From contig NZ_CAXUSG020000008.1 in the NCBI RefSeq assembly GCF_964253915.1, positions 186,001-250,000 of the forward strand: a DNA stretch of 64,000 bases. The letters run 5' to 3'. The DNA comes from Metarhizobium sp964253915 (GTDB taxonomy: Bacteria; Pseudomonadota; Alphaproteobacteria; Rhizobiales; Rhizobiaceae). The position numbers and the translations under genes were made by a program. A model generated the notes under the pieces. The model was given only the letters and a program-made list of their open reading frames with translations. It was not told the origin of the DNA and searched no databases. Below, piece after piece: positions 48,666 to 57,278 of this stretch (its first letter is position 1; each line of letters begins with the position of its first letter).

Positions 48666-49586
48666 TCACCCCGCCTTGCTCGCCCCGAATTCCGAGGCTT
48701 GCTTGAGATGCTGGCGCAGCAGCGCCTCGGCCCATTCCAGATTGCCGCCTTCCACCGCACCCAGGATCGCCAGGTGCTCACGACAGGACTGTTCGATGCG
48801 TTCCGCCGGCAGTTCGAAGAAGGCGGCGGATTCCTGCATGCGGCGCAGGTTGTTCTGGTGGCGGATGGCGTCCGTCAGGAAGCGGTTGCCGGAAAAGCCG
48901 GCGAGGTTTTCGTGGAAGAAGGCATTGACGCGGAACCACTCGTCGCTGCCCGAGCGGCTGGCCGGATCGCGGAGGATGCGTTCGTGCGAGCGGCGGATCT
49001 GCGCGGCGATCTCGGCATCCACCTTGAAATTTGGTGTCCGCAACGCCGAACATTCGACGATGGCGCGAAACTCGTAGCTTTCCCGGTAGGCGTCCTCGCC
49101 CACCAGCGTATCGACGAACCGCCAGCCATGGCCGGGCAGGCGTTGCGCCAGGCCTTCGGCCGCAAACCGCATCAAAAGCTTGCGCACGATGCCGCGCGAC
49201 ACGCCGTAGCGCGGCATCAGTTCCGCTTCGGAAACCTCCTGCGGAAGCTGGTCCTGCGCCCGCTCGCGCAACATCTGTCGGTAAAGCTCCTCGATCGGTG
49301 AGTTTGGCAGGATTTCGCTCAGGTCCAATGTCGAGATGTCGCGCGCCAGCCGGAGGCCGCGTTTCTCCATCGGCTGCAACACGCCCTTTTCCACCAGAAG
49401 TTCCAGCGCGCCCGATATCGGCGAGCGCGAAACACCGAAAAGCCGGGCCAGTTCCGGCGCCGAAATGCGTGTTCCGACACTCATCTCCGCATCGCGGATC
49501 CTGTCGATGATCCGGCGGGCGAGATCGAGCTGCAGCGTGCTCGGTCCGTCCGCCTGCTCCGTGTCCTGACTATCCATAACGTCCAT
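48666..49586 (-). CDS. GntR-family regulator with two helix-turn-helix segments and FCD domain
   Basis: A 306-residue regulator. The first winged HTH is at about 20-85 (ISAPELARLFGVSRSPISGALELLVEKGVL); a second similar unit appears at about 100-160 (VSEAELMPRYGVSRGIVRKLLMRFAAEGLAQRLPGHGWRF). The C-terminal FCD ligand domain (165-300) carries the usual Asp/His metal positions around RVNAFFHENLAG and CREHLAILGAVEGGNLEWAEALLRQHL. It is divergent from the C45/ABC operon and probably represses it until the substrate is present. GAGG precedes the ATG. Confidence 0.88.
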   Translation of the reverse strand: MDVMDSQDTEQADGPSTLQLDLARRIIDRIRDAEMSVGTRISAPELARLFGVSRSPISGALELLVEKGVLQPMEKRGLRLARDISTLDLSEILPNSPIEELYRQMLRERAQDQLPQEVSEAELMPRYGVSRGIVRKLLMRFAAEGLAQRLPGHGWRFVDTLVGEDAYRESYEFRAIVECSALRTPNFKVDAEIAAQIRRSHERILRDPASRSGSDEWFRVNAFFHENLAGFSGNRFLTDAIRHQNNLRRMQESAAFFELPAERIEQSCREHLAILGAVEGGNLEWAEALLRQHLKQASEFGASKAG

Positions 49587-49657
49587 GATGCCCTCGTCTT
49601 TGCTGCATTATACCGCGAACACAACGCAGCGCGACTCCCTAGATTTGCAATTTTAAT

Positions 49658-49666
49658 GCTTTTCAT
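49658..49666 (+). promoter_or_regulatory. Candidate GntR-operator element, copy 1
   Basis: GCTTTTCAT upstream of the C45 gene recurs, inverted, upstream of the binding-protein/hydrolase operon at 59758-59766 (aligned as AANGCTTTTCATNNCA). Direct repeats TGCATTAT also lie nearby (about 49602 and 49677). A shared operator for one regulator is plausible but unproven. Confidence 0.3.
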
Positions 49667-49716
49667 TTCACCAAAATGCATTATGTTCGAAAAAAGACAG
49701 ACAACAAGGCAGAGCT

Positions 49717-50901
49717 ATGGCAGAGATCACTCCCTTTCCCCTCGTTGAAATCAGCGGATCGCCGCGGGAGCGCGGCCGGATGTATGGCGAGAAGGCGCGC
49801 GAGCGCATCCTGCTCTCGGCAGGGCTCTACACCGACCAGCTTCACCGTCTCGGTTTCGACGACGCCAATATCGAGCGGCTCGTGACGGCCTTCCTGCCAC
49901 GCATTCGCGAGTGGGCACCGGATCTGGTGACGGAGATGGAGGGCATTGCCGAGGGGGCGGGGATCGACCTTTCGGCGATCGTGCTGATCAATGCGCGCAC
50001 CGAGGTCCTGCAGCTTGCCCGGCTCGAAGCCGGCGTCGGCGATGACGATCCGGATGGCTGCACCGGCGCCGTGCTGCTGCCGGAGGTCACGCAGGACGGA
50101 ACCGTCATCCACGGCCAGAACTGGGATTGGCGGGCCGAATGCGCCGATAGCTCAATCGTGTTGCGCATCCTGCGCGACGATGGCCCGGACATCCTGACGT
50201 TCACCGAGGCTGGCGGCCTGGCGCGCAGCGGCTTCAATTCCGCCGGCATCACCATCACCGCCAATTATCTCGAGAGCGAGCGCGATTATCGCGACATGGG
50301 CATCCCGTTGCCGTTCATCCGCCGCCGGGCGCTGGAGGCGCAACATTTCGCCCTGGCGCTGCGCGTCGTGGCCATCACCCCGAAATCCGGCTCTAACAAC
50401 ATGATGCTGTCGACGGCGGAAGGCTTTGCCGTCGATCTCGAATGCGCCCCGGACGAGGTGTTCCCGATCTACCCGGAAAACGGCATGATCGTGCATGCCA
50501 ACCACTGGCAGAGCGGCGTCGCCCTGTCGAAACTCAAGGAAACCGGCCTCGCCAGCGTTCCCGACAGTCTTTACCGCGACCAGCGCGTCTGGAAGGTGCT
50601 GAAAGAGGGCGGCGAAAAGCTCGGTGCCGACGACCTGAAGCGCGCCTTCTTCGACGATTTCGGCTCGCCCTTCTGCGTCTGCCGCGCGCCGCTGGCGAAG
50701 GAGGGCGGCAATCTCTCCGCCACCGTGGCGATGATCATCTGCGAACCGGCCAAGGGTTTCATGGACATCGCGCCGCTGCCGGCGCTGAACCGCACTTTCA
50801 CGCGCTATGAACTGGCCATGGACGAGGCGGCGCTTGCAAAAGCGGCCGGCGCGACCGTCGATGCAGTCGGGAAAGGCAAGCGATGGTCCGCTTCATCCTG
50901 A
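49717..50901 (+). CDS. C45-family Ntn hydrolase / acyltransferase-like protein 1
   Basis: A 394-residue protein of the acyl-CoA:6-aminopenicillanate acyltransferase (C45) family. These self-cleave before a cysteine that becomes the N-terminal nucleophile. Here the site is in DPDGCTGAVLLPE, Cys115, after an alpha-chain starting ISGSPRERGRMYGEKARERI. The beta chain continues GQNWDWR and FTEAGGLARSGFNSAGITITAN, both family hallmarks. Related bacterial enzymes act on amides of amino acids or peptides. It opens the operon and overlaps the permease gene by 19 bases. Confidence 0.87.
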   Translation: MAEITPFPLVEISGSPRERGRMYGEKARERILLSAGLYTDQLHRLGFDDANIERLVTAFLPRIREWAPDLVTEMEGIAEGAGIDLSAIVLINARTEVLQLARLEAGVGDDDPDGCTGAVLLPEVTQDGTVIHGQNWDWRAECADSSIVLRILRDDGPDILTFTEAGGLARSGFNSAGITITANYLESERDYRDMGIPLPFIRRRALEAQHFALALRVVAITPKSGSNNMMLSTAEGFAVDLECAPDEVFPIYPENGMIVHANHWQSGVALSKLKETGLASVPDSLYRDQRVWKVLKEGGEKLGADDLKRAFFDDFGSPFCVCRAPLAKEGGNLSATVAMIICEPAKGFMDIAPLPALNRTFTRYELAMDEAALAKAAGATVDAVGKGKRWSASS

Positions 50902-51824
50902 CCCGGATCGCATCGTCGATCCCGACCCTCTTCCTCGTCTCGGTCGCCGTCTTCGCCCTGATGCGGATGATCCCGGGCGATCCGGCGACGCTGATGCTGG
51001 GCGATCTCGCCCAGCCCGGCCAGGTGGAGGCGCTGCGGCGGGAGATGGGCCTCGACCAGCCGATCGCGCTGCAATATCTCTACTGGCTAGGCAATGTGCT
51101 GACCGGCGATTTCGGCCAGTCGATCTCGACGCGGCAGCCGGTGCTGCCGCTGATCCTCGAACGCTTCTCCGTCTCGGCGACCATCGTTCTCGTCGCCGTC
51201 TTCTTCGCCACCTTCATCGCCGTTCCCGCCGGCATGTTCGCCGCCTGGCGGCAGAACCGGTCGGGCGATATCGCCGTTATCGCCACATCGACGCTGCTCC
51301 TTTCCATTCCGAGCTTCTGGCTTGGGCTGATGCTGCTTTTGATCTTCGGCCTGCAGCTCGGCTGGCTGCCTGTCGTCGGCTATGTGCCGTTCAGCCGCGA
51401 TTTCGGCAGCGCGCTGCTCTACATCATCATGCCCGTGGTGACGCTGGTGCTGGTGGAATCCGGCTCGATCACCCGCATGGCCCGCGCCAGCACCATCGAG
51501 GTGGCGCGGCTGGAATACATCACCCATGCCCGCGCCAAGGGCCTGTCGGAAGCGACTGTCATGTGGCGGCACGCCTTCAAGAACGCCTTTGCCCCGACGA
51601 TGACGCTGATCGGCCTGGTTCTCGGCAGCCTGCTCGCCAACATTGCCGTCATCGAGACCGTCTTCACCATTCCCGGCCTCGGCCGCATGCTGGTGGACGG
51701 CATCTATGCCCGCGACTATCCGGTGGTGCAGGGCTGCATGCTGTTCACCGCCTTCATCTATGTGGTGGTCAACCTGCTGGTCGATCTCCTCTATCCGCTT
51801 CTCGATCCAAGGGTGACGGCATGA
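50883..51824 (+). CDS. Dipeptide/oligopeptide ABC permease (DppB/OppB type)
   Basis: A 313-residue permease of the DppB group: MVRFILTRIASSIPTLFLVS at the N-terminus (TM1), GDPATLMLGDLAQPGQVEALRREMGLDQPIALQYLYWLGNVLTGDFGQS as the periplasmic lead, and EAA loop ARASTIEVARLEYITHARAKGLSEATVMWRHAFKNA. It overlaps the C45 gene by 19 bp and DppC by four, so the operon is coupled. Confidence 0.94.
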   Translation: MVRFILTRIASSIPTLFLVSVAVFALMRMIPGDPATLMLGDLAQPGQVEALRREMGLDQPIALQYLYWLGNVLTGDFGQSISTRQPVLPLILERFSVSATIVLVAVFFATFIAVPAGMFAAWRQNRSGDIAVIATSTLLLSIPSFWLGLMLLLIFGLQLGWLPVVGYVPFSRDFGSALLYIIMPVVTLVLVESGSITRMARASTIEVARLEYITHARAKGLSEATVMWRHAFKNAFAPTMTLIGLVLGSLLANIAVIETVFTIPGLGRMLVDGIYARDYPVVQGCMLFTAFIYVVVNLLVDLLYPLLDPRVTA

Positions 51825-52654
51825 TCGCTCGGGCGCTCGGTTTTCCCGCATTGCGTTTCAACGGCCTGATCGGCATTCTCATCGTCGGCCTGCTCCTGTT
51901 CGTCGCCGTCTTCGGCCCCTGGCTCTCGCCTTACGATCCGCTGAAGCTGGACCTGCTCGCCCGCCTCAAGGGACCATCGGCCAGCCACCTGCTCGGCGCC
52001 GACGAGTTCGGCCGCGACATGCTCAGCCGGCTGATGTACGGCGCACGAACCAGCGCCTGGATCGCCTTTTCTACCGTTGTCTTCGCCATCGTCTTCGGCA
52101 CGATCCTCGGCATCCTCGCCGGTTTCCTGCGCGGCTGGACCGACCGCATCCTGATGATGGTCAATGATGCGCTGCTCGCCTTTCCCGGCCTGTTGCTGGC
52201 GCTCGGCTTCATGGCGGTGTTCGGCGCCAGCCGCAATGGCATCATCATCGCGCTCGGCATCGCCTATGTGCCGGTCGCCGTGCGTGTTGTGCGCGGCACG
52301 GTGCTCTCGATCCGCGAGCGGGAATTCGTCGAGGCCTCGCGGGTGATGGGCAACAGCGAGATCGTCACCATGCTGCGGCATGTGCTGCCGAATTGTATCG
52401 CGCCGATCATGGTGCTGGCGACGACGATGTTCGGCTGGGTGGTGCTGTCGGAAAGCGCGCTCTCCTTCCTCGGCCTCGGCGTGCCGCCGCCGGCGCCAAG
52501 CTGGGGCAACATGCTCTCCACCGGCCGCCCCTACATCAACCAGGCGCCGCACATCATCATTCTGCCCGGCCTTTGCATCTCGATCACGCTTCTCGGCGTG
52601 AACCTTCTCGGCGATGCGGTGCGCGACTGGCTCGACCCGAAGATGCAGGATTGA
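51821..52654 (+). CDS. Dipeptide/oligopeptide ABC permease (DppC/OppC type)
   Basis: A 277-residue permease of the DppC group. Landmarks are LLGADEFGRDMLSRLMYGARTS (typical before the permease domain) and EFVEASRVMGNSEIVTMLRHVLPNCIAPI (EAA loop). The ATG overlaps the DppB stop as ATGA. With DppB it forms the inner-membrane channel of the importer. Confidence 0.94.
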   Translation: MIARALGFPALRFNGLIGILIVGLLLFVAVFGPWLSPYDPLKLDLLARLKGPSASHLLGADEFGRDMLSRLMYGARTSAWIAFSTVVFAIVFGTILGILAGFLRGWTDRILMMVNDALLAFPGLLLALGFMAVFGASRNGIIIALGIAYVPVAVRVVRGTVLSIREREFVEASRVMGNSEIVTMLRHVLPNCIAPIMVLATTMFGWVVLSESALSFLGLGVPPPAPSWGNMLSTGRPYINQAPHIIILPGLCISITLLGVNLLGDAVRDWLDPKMQD

Positions 52655-52657
52655 AAC

Positions 52658-54319
52658 ATGGCTGGGACAAACGAAAAACGGGCCCTGTTGACCGTCGAGA
52701 ACCTCTCCGTCCGGGTCGGGACGGTTGGCGTCAAGGTCGTCGACGATCTGAGCTTTATCTTGCCTGCCGGCGAGATGCTGGCGCTGGTCGGCGAATCCGG
52801 CTCCGGCAAGACCATGGCGGCGCGCTCCGTGCTCGGCCTGCTGCCGCCGCCCTTTCAGGTAACGCCTGAAAGCCGCATCCGTCTGCGCGACACCGAACTG
52901 ACCGGATTGCCGCCGGCAAAGCTCCGTGAAATCCGTGGCGCCGAGATCGGCATGGTGTTCCAGGAGCCGATGGTGTCGCTCAATCCGTCGATGACCATCG
53001 GCCAGCAGATGGCGGAAGGGCTGGCGCTGCACCGCAAGCTCGGCAAGGCCGAGATCCGAGATCGCAGCCTTGCCATGCTGGAGCGCATCCGCATCCAGAA
53101 TCCCGAGCGCTGTCTTTCCGCCTATCCGCACGAATTTTCCGGCGGCATGCGCCAGCGCATCATGCTTGCCTCCGTCATGCTGCTGAAGCCGGCGCTCCTG
53201 ATCGCCGACGAGCCGACCACGGCGCTCGACACGCTGATCCAGCGCGACGTGCTCGACCTGATGGTGGAGCTGACGCAGGAAAACAACACCTCCGTGCTGC
53301 TGATCAGCCACGATCTCGGCATGGTCTCGCATTACGTCCGCAACGTCGTCGTCATGCACAAGGGCAGGGCGTTGGAGCAGGGCGACAGCACCGAGGTGCT
53401 GCATGCGCCGAAACACGATTACACTAGGCGCCTCGTCGATGCCCTGCCGCGGCGTAGCGCCGGCGGCATTCGCTCCGCGGGGGCGGCCGGCGAGCCGCTG
53501 ATCGAGCTGAAGAACGTCGTCATCGATTATCCCGGCCGCGCCAGGCTGTTTGGCCGGACGGAAGGAAAGCGCGCCGTCCACGGCGCCGACCTGACGATCA
53601 ACACGGGCGAGACGCTGGCGCTGGTCGGCGCTTCCGGTTCCGGCAAGACGACGCTCGGCCGGGCGATCGTCGGCCTGGTCACGCCGTCCTCCGGCACGAT
53701 GCGGTTTCGCGGCCTGCCGCTGGCTTACGGGCGCGATGCGGCCAGCCGCAGCCTGCGGCAGGCGATCCAGATCGTCTTCCAGGACCCCTATTCCTCGCTC
53801 GATCCACGCCAGCGCATTGCCGATATCGTCGAGGAGCCGTTGAAGCTCGATGCGCGGATGGACCGCCGGCAGCGGCAGGAGCGGGTGAGGGAGGTCTTCG
53901 CCGAAGTCGGCCTGGCGCCGGAATTCGCCCGGCGCTTTCCGCACCAGCTCTCCGGCGGCCAGCGCCAGCGCGTGGCGATTGCCCGCGCCATCGTCAGCCG
54001 CCCGGCCTTCGTGGTTGCCGACGAGCCGGTCTCGGCGCTGGACATGACGGTGCAGAAGCAGATCCTGAAACTGTTCCGCGACCTGCAGGCGCGCTACGGT
54101 TTCGCCTGCCTGTTCGTCTCCCACGATCTTGGCGCCGTGGAGCAGGTGGCCGACCGGGTCGCCGTGATGGAAGATGGCCGTATCGTCGAGATTGGCGGGC
54201 GCGACGATGTCTTCGACCGGCCGCAGCATACCTATACACGCCGGCTGCTCGATGCCGCCATGCTGCTGGACCGCAGCTTTGCCGGTGGCGCGGCGCAGAA
54301 ACAGGTGGCCGGATCATGA
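52658..54319 (+). CDS. Fused double ATPase of a peptide-type ABC importer (DppD-DppF)
   Basis: A 553-residue protein with two complete ABC domains. Domain 1: GESGSGKT (about 45-52), FSGGMRQR, LLIADEPTTALD. Domain 2 (from about 285): GASGSGKT, LSGGQRQR, FVVADEPVSALD. Each ends in an oligopeptide-type tail with Tyr-Thr-Arg (DYTRRLVDALP, HTYTRRLLDA). This DD-DF fusion is common in rhizobia. It starts three bases after dppC and overlaps the alpha/beta-hydrolase gene by four. Confidence 0.94.
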   Translation: MAGTNEKRALLTVENLSVRVGTVGVKVVDDLSFILPAGEMLALVGESGSGKTMAARSVLGLLPPPFQVTPESRIRLRDTELTGLPPAKLREIRGAEIGMVFQEPMVSLNPSMTIGQQMAEGLALHRKLGKAEIRDRSLAMLERIRIQNPERCLSAYPHEFSGGMRQRIMLASVMLLKPALLIADEPTTALDTLIQRDVLDLMVELTQENNTSVLLISHDLGMVSHYVRNVVVMHKGRALEQGDSTEVLHAPKHDYTRRLVDALPRRSAGGIRSAGAAGEPLIELKNVVIDYPGRARLFGRTEGKRAVHGADLTINTGETLALVGASGSGKTTLGRAIVGLVTPSSGTMRFRGLPLAYGRDAASRSLRQAIQIVFQDPYSSLDPRQRIADIVEEPLKLDARMDRRQRQERVREVFAEVGLAPEFARRFPHQLSGGQRQRVAIARAIVSRPAFVVADEPVSALDMTVQKQILKLFRDLQARYGFACLFVSHDLGAVEQVADRVAVMEDGRIVEIGGRDDVFDRPQHTYTRRLLDAAMLLDRSFAGGAAQKQVAGS

Positions 54320-55185
54320 TCTTCGCGCCGCAGCCGTTGCGGGAAGGCGGCACGGCCGGCCGCCTCGGTTATTACGATCGCGGCCGCACGCCCTATTTTG
54401 CCAGCCGCCTGGAGCCGCGGCTCTCCTATTGCCTCTACGTGCCGCACGACTACGACGAGCATAGCGGCGAGGCCCTCGATCTTGTCGTTCTCGTTCATGG
54501 CACGGCACGCTGGGCGGAAACCTATCGCAACGGTTTTGCGGATTTTGCCGAGCGCGAGCGCGTCATCATCCTCGCGCCGCTGTTTCCGGCCGGTATGTCG
54601 GCGCCGGGGGAACTGTCGAGCTACAAGCTGATCCGCCACGGCGGCATCGCCTACGACCTTGTGCTGCTCGACATGGTGGCAGAGGTGGCGGAACGCTATC
54701 GGCTGCGCTCGGAGCGTTTCCTGCTGCACGGCTTTTCCGGCGGCGGTCATTTCGCGCATCGTTTCCTCTTCATCCATCCCGAACGGCTGCTCGGCGTCTC
54801 GATCGGCGCGCCGGGTATCGTGACCCTTCTCGATCCCGATCATGATTTCTGGGTGGGCATCCGCAATTTCGAAACGGTGTTCGGCAAGCGGCTGGATATC
54901 GACGCCATGCGGCATGTGCCGGTACACATGGTGATCGGCGGCGAGGACAAGGAAACATGGGAAATCCGCCTGACACCGCAGGATAGCTGGTGGATGGCCG
55001 GCGCCGAACGCCTGGCGGAGGCCAACCGGCTGGAGCGCCTGGCGGCCTTGCGCCAAAACCTCGAATCCCATGGTATAGGCGTCATGCAGGATATCGTTCC
55101 CGGCGTCGGTCATGACGGCCGGGCGATGGTGGCTGCCGTTCAGGGCTGGTTTTCCACGGTCCTCGCCGTTTCAAGGAAGGAATGA
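54316..55185 (+). CDS. Alpha/beta hydrolase 1 of the C45/ABC cluster
   Basis: A 289-residue serine hydrolase. The oxyanion strand is VVLVHGTARWAET and the nucleophile elbow GFSGGGHFAHRF (Ser141); VPGVGHDGRAM supplies the catalytic His and GGEDKETWE an acid. It is a paralogue of the protein encoded at 58857 (common stretches GYYDRGRTPYFASR versus SYYDFGHTTVYASR; LLDPDHDFWVGIRNFETVFGK versus LLDFDHDFWVGVRDFEKVFGK). Probably cytoplasmic (no signal). Role: ester or amide cleavage of the imported compound (inference). Confidence 0.88.
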   Translation: MIFAPQPLREGGTAGRLGYYDRGRTPYFASRLEPRLSYCLYVPHDYDEHSGEALDLVVLVHGTARWAETYRNGFADFAERERVIILAPLFPAGMSAPGELSSYKLIRHGGIAYDLVLLDMVAEVAERYRLRSERFLLHGFSGGGHFAHRFLFIHPERLLGVSIGAPGIVTLLDPDHDFWVGIRNFETVFGKRLDIDAMRHVPVHMVIGGEDKETWEIRLTPQDSWWMAGAERLAEANRLERLAALRQNLESHGIGVMQDIVPGVGHDGRAMVAAVQGWFSTVLAVSRKE

Positions 55186-55188
55186 CGC

Positions 55189-55926
55189 ATGCAATCGCTC
55201 GGCCGTATCATCGAAATCTGGCGCTATCCGGTCAGTTCCATGGGGGGCGAGCAGATGCAGGAGGCGCTGATGGCTCCCGGCGGTCTTGAGCATGACCGGC
55301 TCTGGGGCATCGTCGAAAAGGAAAGCGGCGAGATCGCCGCGCCGGAAAACCGCAAGCCATGGCGCCCCTTGCCGAACCTGCGGTCTCGGATCGGTGCAAA
55401 CGGCATAGAAGTGGGAAACGGCGAAGGTGAGTGGTTTGCCGTCGAGACCGCGGAGGCCGAGGCGATGGCCAGCCGTTTCCTGGATTTCCCGGCCACCTTC
55501 AAGCCGCATGTGCCCTATGGTGCCGAAGGCGAGGGCAAGGTTGCGCCGCGCTACCAGCGCGCCGACATCCACCTCTTGACCACCGCCTCGATGCGCGAGC
55601 TCGGTGATCTCCTCGGCAAGCCGGAGGAGGTGCATCCGCGCCGCTTCCGCCCCAACATCGTCGTCGAGACGGAGCCGGGTTTTACCGGATTGGTCGAACA
55701 CCAGTTGATCGGCCGAAAACTCATGATCGGCGATGCGGTGATCACCTTTACCGAACCCTGCGCCCGCTGCACCTTCACGGCGCTTGCCCAAGGCGAGCTT
55801 TCTTTCCTGCCGGCGGTGCTGCACAAGATCAGCCAGCACGGCGAGGGCGGTTTCGGCGCCCTCTGCAAGGTGGAGGGCACGACGACGATCCGCGTTGGCG
55901 ACCGTCTCAGCCTTGCCGAAGCGTGA
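55189..55926 (+). CDS. MOSC domain protein
   Basis: A 245-residue protein: N-terminal MOSC-like beta barrel (IEIWRYPVSSMGGEQMQEALMAPGGLEHDRLWGIVE) and C-terminal MOSC domain with the molybdenum-cofactor cysteine region FTEPCARCTFTAL and HPRRFRPNIVVE. Bacterial MOSC proteins (YcbX, YiiM) reduce N-hydroxylated compounds, so the imported substrate might be an N-hydroxy or N-oxide compound (inference). Last gene of the operon; its end overlaps the convergent C45 gene by 20 bases. Confidence 0.88.
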   Translation: MQSLGRIIEIWRYPVSSMGGEQMQEALMAPGGLEHDRLWGIVEKESGEIAAPENRKPWRPLPNLRSRIGANGIEVGNGEGEWFAVETAEAEAMASRFLDFPATFKPHVPYGAEGEGKVAPRYQRADIHLLTTASMRELGDLLGKPEEVHPRRFRPNIVVETEPGFTGLVEHQLIGRKLMIGDAVITFTEPCARCTFTALAQGELSFLPAVLHKISQHGEGGFGALCKVEGTTTIRVGDRLSLAEA

Positions 55927-57001
55927 TCTTCTTCCAGCCTTCGACGCTTGGCGGACCGGCGGCAACGGACAGCGATACGGTTTCTCCGATTTCATAGATG
56001 ACGGCGCCGACCGTCATCGATTTCATCAGGCCGAGTTTCGTGTGTGCATTCGCCGGGCCTTTCGGCACCATCGACACGGCGCCGCCTTTGCGGCAGGCGG
56101 AAAGCGCTGTTTTTATCCTGTCGAGATCGACCGGCCTGCTGCGGGCGAAATCGGTGTGGAGGCTGCGTAGCCGGTTTCGCGAATTGCTGCTGCCTTCCAT
56201 TTTCGCGCCGGGAGCGGCGTCGGTGCTGGCCAGCGGATGGTTGGTATGCAGCGACCGTCCGTTCTCGACCGTCAGCACGGCAGCGCCGCCGGCGGAGCAT
56301 TCGAGGGTGCGGACACCTTGCCGGTCGCCGATCTGGTAGTTCTGGCCCGAGGCATGGCGTACGCGCGAAAGGAATGCCGCCGCCGCTTCGGCATTCGCCT
56401 GCGCCAGCGCGCCGCGCATGGCAAAGGCCACCGGCAGGCCGCGCCGGCTGGTGGCAAGCTGCGACAGCGTGTTGACGCAGATGCCGAGACCGCGGCTGGA
56501 AACACCCATCAGGCCGACCATGCCGGCGGAGGTATAGACGAGTGTTTCGTTGTCTCCGTCTTTGAGGCGCAGCAAGGCTTGTGCATGATCGTGCCAGCGC
56601 GGCAGGTCCATGGTTTGGCCGACCAGCGTCGGCTGGCCCTCGGCCGGCGCAATCGCAAGGCTGCTGCAATGGCCGTCGCCCTTTGTCTTGCCGAACCACC
56701 ATTCCTCGTCCATCAGCTGCAGGGCGAAAGCCGTCTCTTCCGCAATCCCGGCGCCTTCGGCAATGCCGTGGACCTCTTCCAGCAGCTCGGGCGTGAATTC
56801 GGCCACTGCCGGCCGGAAATCCGTGGCGGTCAAAAAGGCCGGCAGGAAGGTTTTGGCCGGCTGGCCGTATGATTTGCCGATGGCTGCCTGCCAGCGCTCG
56901 ATCTTTTCGGCGATAACACCGCGCAAGGCTTCGCCATGCGCCTGCCCGCGGGCACGCGGCGCCTTGGGGCAATCGACGATCGGCAGGTCTTGGGTATGCA
57001 T
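55907..57001 (-). CDS. C45-family Ntn hydrolase / acyltransferase-like protein 2
   Basis: A 364-residue paralogue of the protein at 49717. The family start is CPKAPRARGQAHGEALRGVIAEKIERW and the presumed nucleophile is Cys112 in KGDGHCSSLAIAP, followed by GQTMDLPRWHD and YTSAGMVGLMGVSSRGLGICVNTL. The ATG at 57001 follows GGAGG. Sequence divergence from copy 1 suggests a different acyl or amine specificity rather than a recent duplication. It is downstream of the binding-protein gene, 277 bp away. Confidence 0.85.
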   Translation of the reverse strand: MHTQDLPIVDCPKAPRARGQAHGEALRGVIAEKIERWQAAIGKSYGQPAKTFLPAFLTATDFRPAVAEFTPELLEEVHGIAEGAGIAEETAFALQLMDEEWWFGKTKGDGHCSSLAIAPAEGQPTLVGQTMDLPRWHDHAQALLRLKDGDNETLVYTSAGMVGLMGVSSRGLGICVNTLSQLATSRRGLPVAFAMRGALAQANAEAAAAFLSRVRHASGQNYQIGDRQGVRTLECSAGGAAVLTVENGRSLHTNHPLASTDAAPGAKMEGSSNSRNRLRSLHTDFARSRPVDLDRIKTALSACRKGGAVSMVPKGPANAHTKLGLMKSMTVGAVIYEIGETVSLSVAAGPPSVEGWKKITLRQG

Positions 57002-57166
57002 GGTTTCCTCCGGGAGTATGGCAACGGTTCCGGCAAAAGGCACGGGCGCCGGTCATGGCTGCGGACCTTACTGCAGTGGAGCTATGCGGGGAACTGTTTG
57101 CGCAAGAGAGGATGGGGAAACTTCAGGTCCGAGTGGTGCGAACCGACCACCGAAAAACCTCTCCTC

Positions 57167-57197
57167 CGTCATCCTCGGGTCAAGCCCGAGGATGACG
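57167..57197. repeat. Perfect 13-bp inverted repeat
   Basis: CGTCATCCTCGGG-TCAAG-CCCGAGGATGACG: a hairpin-forming element found widely between rhizobial genes (from memory). It lies in the 277-bp gap between the binding-protein and C45 genes and may attenuate transcription between them. The rest of the gap shows nothing notable. Confidence 0.75.
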
Positions 57198-57278
57198 TCG
57201 GAGGGAGGGAAAGCCCGAACCTCAACCGCGGCCGAAGGCGGGACGCTCCCCGCCTTCGGCCTGCGCTGATACGAAGTC

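Noticed and set aside
51791..54229. An 812-codon - strand frame opposite the permease and ATPase genes
   Set aside because: Same antisense artefact; the + strand genes carry complete ABC motifs and overlapping starts and stops.
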